Assembly (NCBI GenBank): GCA_049487715.1 | Contig: CP150584.1 | Coordinates: 62,001-126,000, forward strand | Source: Pycnococcus provasolii | Lineage: Eukaryota; Chlorophyta; Pseudoscourfieldiophyceae; Pseudoscourfieldiales | Length of the DNA: 64,000 nt | Reading direction: 5' to 3' | In this document: positions 19,601-27,854 of the stretch, in pieces | Numbering within the stretch: position 1 is the first letter of the stretch | Layout of the letters: every line of letters starts with the position of its first letter | Notes under the pieces: model-generated | What the model was told of the DNA's origin: nothing | Seen by the model: only the letters and a program-made list of their open reading frames with translations | The model's database searches: none | Position numbers and translations under genes: made by a program

Positions 19601-21268
19601 CGCGTTCATGTACGCGTTCGCAAGGCCATTCTCGAGAGCCGCGAACGGCGTGGCGTTGTAAAGGCTCGGGTCACCCTCGCCGAACATCAGCTTGGGATTT
19701 GACAGCGCGGCTGCGACGCCGCCACCCTCCTGTGGGAGAACGAGGCGTCTGTAGTACGGCGGGAGAATGCGCGGGCGGCTGAGGCGCGCCCGGCGGCGCT
19801 GCTCCACGCGCACCACGGCAGGCATTCGCCTCTTGGAGATCACGGGCACTGTCGCCTTGCGCACCGCAGCCTCGCTCATGCCACGTGCGTACTTAGGATT
19901 CGCCGTGTGCATTTGCCTACTCCACGTGCCGTTCGCGGCAATGGCGCGGCGCACCTCGTCAGCGACGGCGTGAGGTGCGGCACCAGACGTGCACTTGTCC
20001 GACTCCAAGAATGTGCTGAGAGGTAGCCGCGTGTCAGCCGTGGTCGACATGGCAGACGGCGGGCCCGCCTCACGCCAGAAAGTGGCGGCGCATCCCAGTG
20101 GATCGTTTTCGTCGAGTGGCACCTCCACTGGTGGCGGCGCGTACGGCGGCGCCGGCGCCAGCTCGTATCGGTTGTGATTGGCGCACGGGTCCGACGTTCC
20201 GTAGCCGAACATGTGCACGAAACCTCCACCGTCACCGTACGCGACTGCATCTCCACTCCCGCTGCACGTCACCGTTAGCACGGCGTCGCCCTCTGCGTCG
20301 ACGTGCGCCGCCGTGAGCATTGTCCCCGCCGACGCGTCGAACACCGCGGTGGCGCCCGACGGCGATGCCAAGAACAGGCTGGTGTCAATCGTGGGATGGA
20401 ATGCGAGCGCGGTAGTTCCTGCGCGAAAGCTGATGTGCGTAAGCGGTCTCGCCTGCGCGCGCACGTCGAACACCTTGACGTTCGTGTCAGGTCGAAGTCC
20501 GTCGTTTCCAAATCCGCACGTCGCAAGCAGGTGCCCGCTCGTGGCCATGCCCGTGACGGCACCCGCGTGTGCGTGCACTCGTGGTGCCGTTCCCTCACGC
20601 GGTCGCAGCAGTCCGCCACCGGCGGACGAGCACGTTCTCGGGTCGATGAGGCGCAGAGATCCGTCTGCGTGTCCGACGGCGACGCGACCACGGCTCAGCC
20701 CTGTTCTCACGACCGTCACGCCCGGTGCCGGCGCGGCGTGCTCCGCCACCGGCGACGGCGCATGCTTCACTTCAGAGTACGTCGCCATTTTGTCGAGAGC
20801 GAGCGCCTCGACAGCGCCCGTCGACCAGCCGACGTACACGGCGCCGTGGTAGACATCCGCGCTCACCATCGTTCCCTTGGCGGGGTCGACGAGCGCACGC
20901 GTGAGCATGGGCATGCCCCCTCTTGCGTGCAGGCACAGGTGCGTGGATGACAGGGACAGTGCGCCTGGCTCGATGGCTCGTAGCTGTGCGACTGGCGAGG
21001 AGTGTGCGAGGAAGGAGGAGTAGGGGGAGAGGGAGACACCTGAGTCGACTTCAGGGGCAATGCGCAGGGCGTGGATTGCCCCCGAGGCTGTGGCTGCCCA
21101 CAGAAGTTCAAGCACGGGGTCGAAGCTCAGTGAGGTGACCGGTCCCGCCGTTCGACACATGCCGGACATGGACGACATGGATGAAGGTGCTAGATCCCAC
21201 AGCGACAGAGACGACACCTGTACGAGGGAAGCCATGGCAGGGTGATTAGAAGCAGACATGGGCTCCAT
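16697..21268 (-). CDS. PAN2: PAN2 poly(A)-specific deadenylase catalytic subunit
   Basis: 1523 aa from the first in-frame ATG (21268). Domain order is that of PAN2: WD40 region about 30-380 (SLSFDPVLELLWAATASGAIHALRI, VRTGLSRGRVAVGHADGSLRLID), linker, pseudo-ubiquitin-hydrolase domain about 540-900 (FAALENGLANAYMNALVQCLNFVP), then a C-terminal DEDDh exonuclease with GIDAEFV, SSKHLTTLK-like STKHLTTLKRTYVKLRYL, GHGLKKDF and HDSIEDAR, so all four acidic residues and the His are present. PAN2-PAN3 shortens mRNA poly(A) tails in the cytoplasm (established). Insertions include an acidic Glu/Asp block (about 1035-1080), an Ala-rich (QAAA)n block (about 1195-1225) and a poly-Gly tail. It forms a divergent pair with the TMEM14 gene across a TTAGGG tract. 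Confidence 0.92.
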   Translation of the reverse strand: MEPMSASNHPAMASLVQVSSLSLWDLAPSSMSSMSGMCRTAGPVTSLSFDPVLELLWAATASGAIHALRIAPEVDSGVSLSPYSSFLAHSSPVAQLRAIEPGALSLSSTHLCLHARGGMPMLTRALVDPAKGTMVSADVYHGAVYVGWSTGAVEALALDKMATYSEVKHAPSPVAEHAAPAPGVTVVRTGLSRGRVAVGHADGSLRLIDPRTCSSAGGGLLRPREGTAPRVHAHAGAVTGMATSGHLLATCGFGNDGLRPDTNVKVFDVRAQARPLTHISFRAGTTALAFHPTIDTSLFLASPSGATAVFDASAGTMLTAAHVDAEGDAVLTVTCSGSGDAVAYGDGGGFVHMFGYGTSDPCANHNRYELAPAPPYAPPPVEVPLDENDPLGCAATFWREAGPPSAMSTTADTRLPLSTFLESDKCTSGAAPHAVADEVRRAIAANGTWSRQMHTANPKYARGMSEAAVRKATVPVISKRRMPAVVRVEQRRRARLSRPRILPPYYRRLVLPQEGGGVAAALSNPKLMFGEGDPSLYNATPFAALENGLANAYMNALVQCLNFVPLVRHECTSMKWALTPDWEFNLHAELGYIFHMLEVAEKGVTCRAANLLRCLRQMREAGRLGLVEAERGVAGTSANGELETAKTASVSSRAQSLLRFLLEHMHKEEDGARRKRGGASDGDDVRSAVDRPLAEQGVVRRLFGFPMRTATSMLSGGTTAPVEERIAVSFCVELQYPSSSAIATTAISARNDTNTPNVLVDDSPSFCDVLAASLAPRQTLRAWVSSVESYAPCEQRRCPTKLPQVLCLNANVRGENELNVWRGGRGKLSADAQRRQESSRSFQWLPHRIHCTVDVDNWTASVVEGHHGDADGGVDYELTAVVCHIGNSAMVEEEDGGSLSDSDDEPDEEDALLNAFGIGGGGARHVNLEEGHLVAHVRCPGPRDSESGVVSGGSLVRGSKGMSRAARQARMAAEAAAQSYARQQEAMDGSPGVWQADRNIDTPMLARRERERANVGGAGGGALPSELELLGISEDDQKEKMEEEEEDEEEEEQEEQEERAAEENVGGDGDVGNDATGDDESGMVTPMPASKTAARTDEQEAESDAAADSADDGQRALENENWVLFNDFVALHTSPAEVGALYDNRKRPVVLIYTSKVLANAKAQRIVRGPSAAAQAAAQAAAQAAAASAAASVQAAGGSPADVEAAANEAARTAHATAMAAANAIGDLRSSTEVFFRLCNEAPLRGNQHPYPAQYQRMFEPLDASTELPKPGDVFGIDAEFVALSAPEERVSKTTGRKERLRPSRLGLARVSVVRGSGARAGVCCIDDYVSAVEPVYDYLTSFSGILPGDLESNRSTKHLTTLKRTYVKLRYLVDRGCTLVGHGLKKDFAMLNLVVPTAQVRDTAVLYRLSDEAAAKEGLRPRILSLKFLASWLLGTGSRFQNANDPLGHDSIEDARVALSLYVVYRKLQEKGELEKTILDMYKWGKRFGFAPVELGPDGQPRVVATAGGGGGGGGGGGVKLQ

Positions 21269-21392
21269 TTCTTTCTGAGCCTCTAATAATGATGAAGAGA
21301 GAGCTCTCAAGGAGGGCGACGCCGCAGGGCCCCCCCCTGGGGGGGGAAGGCTTGGAAGGGAAGAGTTCAGAGGGAAACCCACAGGCTCCTCA

Positions 21393-21429
<37 letters not shown>

Positions 21430-21719
21430 GGTTTCGGGTTTCGGGTTTAGGGTTAGGGTTAGGGGTTTCGGGTTTCGGGTTTTCGGGTTTCGGGACGTAG
21501 GGTCTCACCCCTTGGAACCCCTTGGAACCCCCTCTCCTCTCCTCTCCTCTCCTCTCCGCCTCGGTGTTCTCGTTCCAACACACACACACACGTGTCACGC
21601 ACTCACTCACGCGTAAATCTCAGTCACGAGGGTCGCACGTGCACGCAAAAGCTGTCATTGTCATCCATTTGTTTGTGTCACTTTCAGGGTTTTCGTTTGC
21701 ACTTTAGTCATCATAAGTT
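21269..21719. promoter_or_regulatory. Divergent promoter PAN2 / TMEM14 with TTAGGG array
   Basis: 451 bp. At about 21393-21494 is a plus-strand TTAGGG/TTTAGGG array degenerating into GGGTTTC units. Then come a CCCCTTGGAA duplication (21508-21531), a (CTCTC)n tract and a short (CA)n run. Confidence 0.6.
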
Positions 21720-22109
21720 ATGCTCGACTTCTGCCTGTCGTTCCCGTATGCTCTCCTGCTCATGGCAGGCGGCGTCGCGGCGTTTTTCACCAAGAAGTCA
21801 CTGCCTTCACTCATCATGGGAACGGGAAGTGCCGCGACCATCGCTCTCATGGCCGCGCACAGCTACAGACACTTCAAAGAGACCCGAACGCAGTCGGGGG
21901 CGACCGCAGGACTCAGCCTGGGAATCTCGGTGGCTATCACAGTCGTCATGATCAAAAGATACCTGAGCACGGGAAAGGTCATGCCCGCGGGAGCCGTCGG
22001 AGCTCTCTCTGTGTTCATGGACGTGTTCTACCTGTGGTGCCTGACGCGTGTTGGTCGGCCCGCCATGCCGAAAAACGAAAACGACAAGGCTGCGAAGAAA
22101 GAGCGGTGA
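21720..22109 (+). CDS. TMEM14 / FAX-family small membrane protein
   Basis: 129 aa with four predicted membrane helices and the family features: a first helix ending GGVAAFFTKKSLPSLIMG, GSAATIALMAAHSY, GATAGLSLGISVAITVVMIKRYLSTGKVMPAGAVGALS and a Lys-rich tail. The plant FAX proteins of this family export fatty acids from plastids; members lacking a transit peptide, like this one, are placed in the ER (established for plants; its localisation here is inference). The stop is only 45 bp from that of the convergent Myb/H1 gene. Confidence 0.85.
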   Translation: MLDFCLSFPYALLLMAGGVAAFFTKKSLPSLIMGTGSAATIALMAAHSYRHFKETRTQSGATAGLSLGISVAITVVMIKRYLSTGKVMPAGAVGALSVFMDVFYLWCLTRVGRPAMPKNENDKAAKKER

Positions 22110-22154
22110 TCTGGAGTTTGATTTTTTTTCTTTTACACATTTCATTTACTGTAT

Positions 22155-23297
22155 TCACCGCACTTCTTCGGCGGCGGCAGGCCGTTTTTTCGGGGGACGC
22201 GAGGCGAACTGAGCTCTATGCCTCCGCTCCCTCTCCTCCGCCTCCTGCGCCTGTCGCAGCAACTCGTCCGCCTCCTCCTGTGCCTTTTTCTGTAACCGCC
22301 AAGTGTCGCTCATCTCGGCAGTCAGTTGAGAATATTCCCTCTCCTCCCTTCCCAATGCCATCTCAGCGGCGTGAACGCTTTTTGGGTCTGACATCCTCGG
22401 AGGTTTGGAAACCTTGCCCGTCTGAGCGGCAAGCTTCGCCTTTTTCTTAGGCGGCAACGGGATAGCTGGCGGTGGTGCAGGTGGCGGCGCTGCATTTGCC
22501 GCGGCGCCGGCTCCTGCGGCAGCGGATGCAACCCCGGCGCCGGCGGCGGCAGCAGCAGCGCCGGCGGCGGCGGAGGGTGCAGGAGGTGGCGGTGCTGGTG
22601 CAGCTGGCGGTGGCGGTGGCACGGCGGGCGTCGACGCGTTCGGGCCGGAGGCACCTGCAGATTTCGACGCGCTACCTGCGGCACCCGCACCCGCACCTGC
22701 GCTTCCCTTGTTAGCTGGCGCCACTGGGCCAGGCTGAGGAGGCGTTCCGTCGCCAAGCTTGTAGTGAGCGTTGTTGGCTCCCATCTTGACGAGCTTTCCC
22801 GTCGCGACCAAGTTGGTGAGGTGCGTGTTGAGCGTTTTTCGAAAGTTGTTCGGAACTTCGTGGTACTCCTCAATCCACTTTGCAACGCCTTGGGCCGACA
22901 CGCCTTCGTCGGTGCTGCCTAGTTCTGTGACAGCCTGAACGACCATGTCCTCGTACCTCACTTTCTTAGGCTTCTGAGATGCGAGTGGTGGCACGGGGTG
23001 GGTCGGTTCTCCACCCGCTCCCGACGCGGCCCCATCTGCGGCACGTTTTCCTCTCGGCGACTTGGGAACGGGCGCGGGGTTTGCCGGCAGCTCAGGCAGC
23101 GTCGTTCGTCCCTCCTGCGCCGCGGCTGAGAGGTTTCGCCACTTGTCCTTGAGGTCGACGTTCGTGCGGTTCACCAAGTGCCTCGAGAACTCCGGGTCTT
23201 TCTGTATGGCGCGCCACTTTCCCTGTCCGTACTTGCGCACGCCCTCTCTGAGCGCATCCTCCTCCTCGTGAGCCCACTTCACCTTCGGGGCGCCCAT
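22155..23297 (-). CDS. TRB: Single-Myb-histone (SMH/TRB) telobox-binding protein
   Basis: 380 aa from MGAPKVKW, the classical SMH start; the frame upstream has only a GTG. An N-terminal Myb/telobox domain (about 1-60; W-HEEEDALREGVRKYGQGKWRAI and the signature VDLKDKWRN) is followed by a linker and an H1/H5 globular domain (about 110-190; YEDMVVQAVTELGS..GVSAQGVAKWIEEYHEVPNNFRKTLNTHL). Then comes a Pro/Ala region and a C-terminal coiled coil with a KKRP basic tail. Plant homologues bind telomeres and AAACCCTAA teloboxes in promoters (established). CCCTAA-like tracts occupy most divergent promoters here, so this is a candidate reader of them (inference). Confidence 0.9.
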   Translation of the reverse strand: MGAPKVKWAHEEEDALREGVRKYGQGKWRAIQKDPEFSRHLVNRTNVDLKDKWRNLSAAAQEGRTTLPELPANPAPVPKSPRGKRAADGAASGAGGEPTHPVPPLASQKPKKVRYEDMVVQAVTELGSTDEGVSAQGVAKWIEEYHEVPNNFRKTLNTHLTNLVATGKLVKMGANNAHYKLGDGTPPQPGPVAPANKGSAGAGAGAAGSASKSAGASGPNASTPAVPPPPPAAPAPPPPAPSAAAGAAAAAAGAGVASAAAGAGAAANAAPPPAPPPAIPLPPKKKAKLAAQTGKVSKPPRMSDPKSVHAAEMALGREEREYSQLTAEMSDTWRLQKKAQEEADELLRQAQEAEERERRHRAQFASRPPKKRPAAAEEVR

Positions 23298-24144
23298 AAC
23301 AGTACAAAGCACCTCGAAGTATCCGTGATAGTGAGTGAACGAGAGAGGAGAGGAGGACGAGAAGAAGTGCGACTACACAGGAGCGACGTATCCGAAATGG
23401 ACAGGTGTCAAGAATGGCGCAAATTGGGAGTCGGGACGACGCGACAGAGGACCCCCGGGAGGGGAGGCACCCAAATTCACGGGCCCAAAGAAACACAGAG
23501 CGACGAAATCCAAAGCAACTGGGGAAATCCAACGACGAATCAATCTCTCCAAGTCTCCCCTACCCTACACGGAATAGGAAGAACCAAGTCTACTGTAAAC
23601 GGAGAGGAATCAGAGGAGCTTTGAGGGAGGAGGCAAAACCCTAGCAAACAAACGGGTGGATTGATTTGGTCAACGCCGAACCAAGTACAGAGCGGAGTGG
23701 TCCAACTGTGTATCCCCTCTAAATTATCCAAAAACAAAATAACAAATTTGAGGGAACCTTTTGAGCCCAGTTGTCAATTGTTGGGGTATCCCGCCCGGGG
23801 ACTGACACCAAGGGGAAATAACAATTGTTATTTGATATTTCCCCTTGCTGACACTATAATACAAGCATGCATGCATTCTGGTCGGGCGATGAGGTCGGGG
23901 ATGGCTCGAGTAGCTCGAGTAGCGATTCTTTTAATTCGGGTCCCCTGGGGGTCAAGGGTCCAGGCAGCCAGGGGGGGGGGGGGGGACCGATATTAATATT
24001 ATTCGGTTGATTCCTATTCCGAGTAAGTCTCCGCCGCCGCCTTCCGGTTTGTCGCCCCTCTTCTCCCTCTCCCCTCTCCCCCGCGCCCACCCCCTTCCAC
24101 TCCGCCTCGGCTCTTGCCAGCTCTTCTAGGACATTTTTCCTTCC
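23298..24144. promoter_or_regulatory. Divergent promoter SMH / zinc-finger protein
   Basis: 847 bp. At about 23811-23847 is a nested palindrome: outer arms AAGGGGAAATA / TATTTCCCCTT around an inner ATAACAATTGTTAT. A G13 run lies at about 23971-23984 and a pyrimidine-rich leader precedes the plus-strand ATG. It has neither a telomere-like tract nor a TACCCGGTA copy, the only divergent gap with neither. Confidence 0.45.
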
Positions 24145-25155
24145 ATGGACCCGTCTCAGCCTAACAACAACGTCAACGTCCCTGGTGGTGGTGGTGCAGG
24201 AGATCAGTTAGTGGGGGAAAATCCTTCTGTTGGTAATTTGCCCACCAACACCGATCCCTCCCAGATGTCTGCTGAGCAGTTTGCGAATATGGGATTCGCA
24301 CCCAGCACCCAATGGCCCCAGGCTCCCAACATGGGTGGACCACCTGGCCAGCAAACACAGGGAGGAGGAGGGGTCGGTGGACTAGGGGCGGTGTCGGGAC
24401 AGATGTACGCGCCGCAAACGGGACAAATGCAAACCCAGCACTTCAACGGACAACAGGGCGCTTTCGCACAACCGGGTATGGGAATGGCGGCGGGTGCGCC
24501 GGACATGAAACCCGGCGACTGGAACTGCCCAGGGTGCGGACACCTCAACTTCGCGCGACGAACCAACTGCCAGCGATGCGGAGGATACAGGCCAGGCGTC
24601 GGCGGAGGGTACCACGGAGGACACGGAGGGTTCGGCGACCACCAGGCGTTCGGGGGACAACAGTGGGGCGGAAGGCAGGACCGCATGTACGGAGGACCGT
24701 CCGTGCGACCTGGGGACTGGTACTGCAGCGCATGCGGAGCGCACAACTTCGCGAGCCGAGGACAGTGCTTCCGATGCGGCATGATCAAGCCGGAGGGTGC
24801 GGAACACACCATCGCAGGCGGGTACGGAGGAGGGGGATACCAGCAGCGTGGATACGAAAACTTTGGAGGACGTCGCGGTGGAGGCGGATTTGACAACTAC
24901 CAGGCGCCCGGAGGATACGGAGGAGGGTTCGGCGGCGGCGGCTACGGAGGCGGAGGCGGAGGCGGAGGATCACGCCACGACTTCAAGCCTGGAGACTGGT
25001 CGTGCACCGCATGCGGAGCGCACAACTTCGCATCGCGAAGCGCATGCTTCCGATGCTCGATGGCGCGCCCGCAGGATGCAGCGAGCGCAGCCATGGGTGG
25101 GCCGATGGGCGGGCCGATGGGTGACTTGGGCGGACCGCCGAGGCAGATGCAGTGA
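24145..25155 (+). CDS. RNA-binding protein with three RanBP2-type zinc fingers and Gly/RGG-like linkers
   Basis: 336 aa. Three RanBP2-type zinc fingers follow the W-x-C-x2-C-x3-N-x6-C-x2-C pattern: about 115-141 (GDWNCPGCGHLNFARRTNCQRC), 190-216 (GDWYCSACGAHNFASRGQCFRC) and 286-312 (GDWSCTACGAHNFASRSACFRC). They are separated by Gly/Tyr/Arg-rich linkers, with a Gln/Gly/Met-rich N-terminus. Such fingers bind single-stranded RNA (AGGUAA-like in ZRANB2) and plant members localise to nucleus or stress granules (family knowledge). No RRM is present. Confidence 0.85.
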   Translation: MDPSQPNNNVNVPGGGGAGDQLVGENPSVGNLPTNTDPSQMSAEQFANMGFAPSTQWPQAPNMGGPPGQQTQGGGGVGGLGAVSGQMYAPQTGQMQTQHFNGQQGAFAQPGMGMAAGAPDMKPGDWNCPGCGHLNFARRTNCQRCGGYRPGVGGGYHGGHGGFGDHQAFGGQQWGGRQDRMYGGPSVRPGDWYCSACGAHNFASRGQCFRCGMIKPEGAEHTIAGGYGGGGYQQRGYENFGGRRGGGGFDNYQAPGGYGGGFGGGGYGGGGGGGGSRHDFKPGDWSCTACGAHNFASRSACFRCSMARPQDAASAAMGGPMGGPMGDLGGPPRQMQ

Positions 25156-25573
25156 TGCGAGTGAGAGAGAGAGAGAGCGTGCGTTGGCTGTGACGATAAA
25201 AAAGCGCAACGAGTTGGCTCGCACGGCAGCGCGGTGGGTGGGTGGGTGGGTGGGTGGGCGTGCGGATGGGGTGGATGGAGAGAGAGGGTGTGAGAGAGAG
25301 AGAGATGAGGCGAGAGACGATTCCTTCAAACTGTACCATACTTGGCGGCGGCGTGTGGATGAGGCATGGCGGAGATGGCGGTGAGAGGCAAGTATTTGGC
25401 GTGTATGGGAGATGAGAAATGGCGCGAAGGAAGATAACATCGGCTTATGCGGTGAGTTTCGACAAACCACCCCTGTAAATGATCTCTACGAATAAATTGA
25501 CAAAAAAATAAATATTTATATTAAAAACGAATAAAAAAAGAATCAAGAATGATACCATTTTTCGACTACAATA
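25156..25573. other. Convergent gap zinc-finger / LRR protein
   Basis: 418 bp containing (GA)n runs (25160-25175, 25280-25305), a (GTGG)n run at 25230-25255 and an AT-rich pocket at 25490-25560. No gene seen. Confidence 0.45.
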
Positions 25574-26893
25574 TCACAACTCGTCGGGGTCGCGAGACAC
25601 AAAACCTGACAGGCGTTCGCAGTCCATGCCGATCGCCGTGCCCTCCGTGCTTCGCATAATTCGACGCAGCTTCGCGACGCGCTCGTCGCCCTTCTTGTCG
25701 ACGAGACCACAGAGATCCCAGTTGTTCTCAACAACCAGCTCAGAAAGCTGAGGTGCCGACGCAAGCTCAAGACTCAGCTCTCCTGAAAACAAGTTGTTTC
25801 CGATGTTGATGCTCTTCAGCTTGAACAGCTCGCCCAACTGCTCAGGCACGTCGCCACGTAGTCGATTGTGCTCCAAGTTGATAAATTCAAGCGCTGTCGC
25901 GATATCGAACGTAGTAGGCAGCTTGCCAGTCAGTCTGTTGTGACTCAGGTCGATCGCCTTCACCTCAGGCATTCTGCCAATGGAATCAGGCACAGTGCCC
26001 GTGAATTCGTTCGAGCTCAAGTCAACGTCAAGCAGAGTGTCGCCGGCAAGCTCGAACAGCCAACCTGGAAGTGGACCCGTGAACGAGTTGCCTGAAAGCA
26101 CGAACGCCTTGAGCGCCTTCGGGAAACGGCGTTTTTTCTTCGGTGCCGTCGTGGGCAGGTCGCCGACGAGCGAGTTGTGCTGCACGTGTAATGTGCGCAA
26201 GTTTTTGAGCTCGAAGACGCTTGGGTGAAGCCGTCCTTTGAAGTCGTTGCCACGTAGGTCGATTTCCTCGAGCGCATCCATTGACGCGAACGACGGAAGT
26301 GGGCCGTCGAGCTGGTTGTTAGCGAGGTTGAGCACGCGCAGTTCGGAGGCGTACAGACGCTGTCCTTCCTCGACGCCAAAGTTTCCCTTGAAGTGGTTGC
26401 CACTATCGAGGTATATGGCCTTGATCTTCTTGCACGTTTTGAGGATTTCGCCGAGTTTGAAGTTCCCCGTGATCCTGTTGCCCTGCAGGTACAGGGCGTG
26501 AAGGTTCGGGAGCCTCGTGATGACATCCTCAGGAAGTTCGCCCTTGAGGTCCTTTCCTCTTAGGTTGAGAAGCGTCACCCCGCTGTACGAGCACGTGACC
26601 CCTCTCCACGTGCACACGTCCGTGTTTTGCGTCCAGTTCGTTCGGAAGAGCCCACTTGTGTCCGTGAGTGCATCGCGCAGGTCAATCAGTGAGGAGGTTT
26701 CCTCGAGGGACGCTCGATCGGGCATCGAGTGCGGAGGCGAAGCCGCCGAAGCTCCCAAAAGGAAGAATGAGCTGGGTGGATGACGAGGACGATGTGCGCA
26801 CAGAGTGCACAGTAAGCATGTGAACGCTAAGCAGGTTAGCAAACGTGCAGTACAACAAGGCCGAGGAGCGGAAGGCATGGGACGACATCGCAT
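25574..26893 (-). CDS. Secreted plant-type leucine-rich-repeat protein without kinase
   Basis: 439 aa. A hydrophobic signal peptide (TARLLTCLAFTCLLCTLC; start at 26893 or 26878) precedes an LRRNT-like segment with the RLK/PGIP-style C-x-W-x-G-V-x-C (VCTWRGVTCS). About ten 24-residue repeats of the plant extracellular type follow (LxxLxLSxNxLTGxxP, e.g. VKAIDLSHNRLTGKLP). The protein ends in a Cys-bearing cap (NWDLCGLVDKK...GMDCERL), with no transmembrane segment or kinase. It resembles receptor-like or polygalacturonase-inhibitor-like extracellular LRR proteins; ligand unknown. Its promoter region contains the 58-bp minisatellite. Confidence 0.8.
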   Translation of the reverse strand: MRCRPMPSAPRPCCTARLLTCLAFTCLLCTLCAHRPRHPPSSFFLLGASAASPPHSMPDRASLEETSSLIDLRDALTDTSGLFRTNWTQNTDVCTWRGVTCSYSGVTLLNLRGKDLKGELPEDVITRLPNLHALYLQGNRITGNFKLGEILKTCKKIKAIYLDSGNHFKGNFGVEEGQRLYASELRVLNLANNQLDGPLPSFASMDALEEIDLRGNDFKGRLHPSVFELKNLRTLHVQHNSLVGDLPTTAPKKKRRFPKALKAFVLSGNSFTGPLPGWLFELAGDTLLDVDLSSNEFTGTVPDSIGRMPEVKAIDLSHNRLTGKLPTTFDIATALEFINLEHNRLRGDVPEQLGELFKLKSINIGNNLFSGELSLELASAPQLSELVVENNWDLCGLVDKKGDERVAKLRRIMRSTEGTAIGMDCERLSGFVSRDPDEL

Positions 26894-27854
26894 TCAGATT
26901 AGGAGTGGTGGTGGTGGTGGTGGTGGGACGCGTGCGGTTTGGGATCGGAGATGGCGATGAGGGCCGCACAATCCGGACTAAAGGTAAAGGTACGCCTCCC
27001 GAGAACAGGCTGGCACGAGAGACCGTCCCTGCGGAAGAACAACAGGTGTGCAAGGTCGGCTTATAATCCCATCTTGAAATGAGGTTGACCACGTGCGTGA
27101 GCGACATGCAAGGTCGGCTTATAATCCATTCTTGAAATGAGGTTGACCACGTGATTGAGCGACGTGCAAGGTCGGCTTATAATCCCATCTTGAAATGAGG
27201 TTGACCACGTGATTGAGCGACGTGCAAGGTCGGCTTATAATCCCATCTTGAAATGAGGTTGACCACGTGATTGAGCGACATGCAAGGTCGGCTTATAATC
27301 CCATCTTGAAATGAGGTTGACCACGTGATTGAGCGACATGCAAGGTCGGCTTATAATCCCATCTTGAAATGAGGTTGACCACGTGATTGAGCGACATGCA
27401 AGGTCGGCTTATAATCCCATCTTGAAATGAGGTTGACCACGTGATTGAGCGACATGCAAGGTCGGCTTATAATCCCATCTTGAAATGAGGTTGACCACGT
27501 GATTGAGCGACGTGCAAGCTCGGCTTATCATCCCATCTTGAAATGAGGTTGACCACGTGATTGAACGACATGTCACCAAACCAAACCAAACGTAAAGTCT
27601 AATAATCCCACGATGAAGTCCCGGGAATCCATCTTGAAAGGAGGACCTAGTATACCCGGTACCATAGAGAGAAATAGAGTCAAAAAGGAAAACAAACCAT
27701 TCATGTTGAAACGTACAAAAACAACCAGATTTTTAAAGAATTCAACCAAAAGCACCAGGGAAAACAACCAGAGGCCCCCGGGGAGGAATTCGGAATTCCC
27801 CGGAACTTCTTCCCGCGCTCCCCCCCCCCAAAGCAGACTCCCCATTCTCGCGCC
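26894..27854. promoter_or_regulatory. Divergent promoter LRR protein / VFL1-like
   Basis: 961 bp dominated by the 58-bp tandem repeat (separate entry), followed by one TACCCGGTA copy at 27653-27661 and a C8 run just before the plus-strand ATG. No telomere-like tract. Confidence 0.5.
27050..27571. repeat. Nine-copy 58-bp minisatellite with a G-box and W-box core in every unit
   Basis: Units begin at 27050, 27108, 27166, 27224, 27282, 27340, 27398, 27456 and 27514 (GCAAGGTCGGCTTATAATCC...). Spacing is exactly 58 bp and divergence between units is very low, with most changes in the first, second and last. Each unit contains GGTTGACCACGTG: a TTGACC (W-box-like) followed directly by the palindrome CACGTG (G-box/E-box), plus TTATAATCC. 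Confidence 0.95.

Noticed and set aside
27050-27571. Regular 58-bp repeats resembling a CRISPR array
   Set aside because: There are no variable spacers, the whole unit is repeated, and the setting is a eukaryotic nuclear genome; it is a minisatellite.
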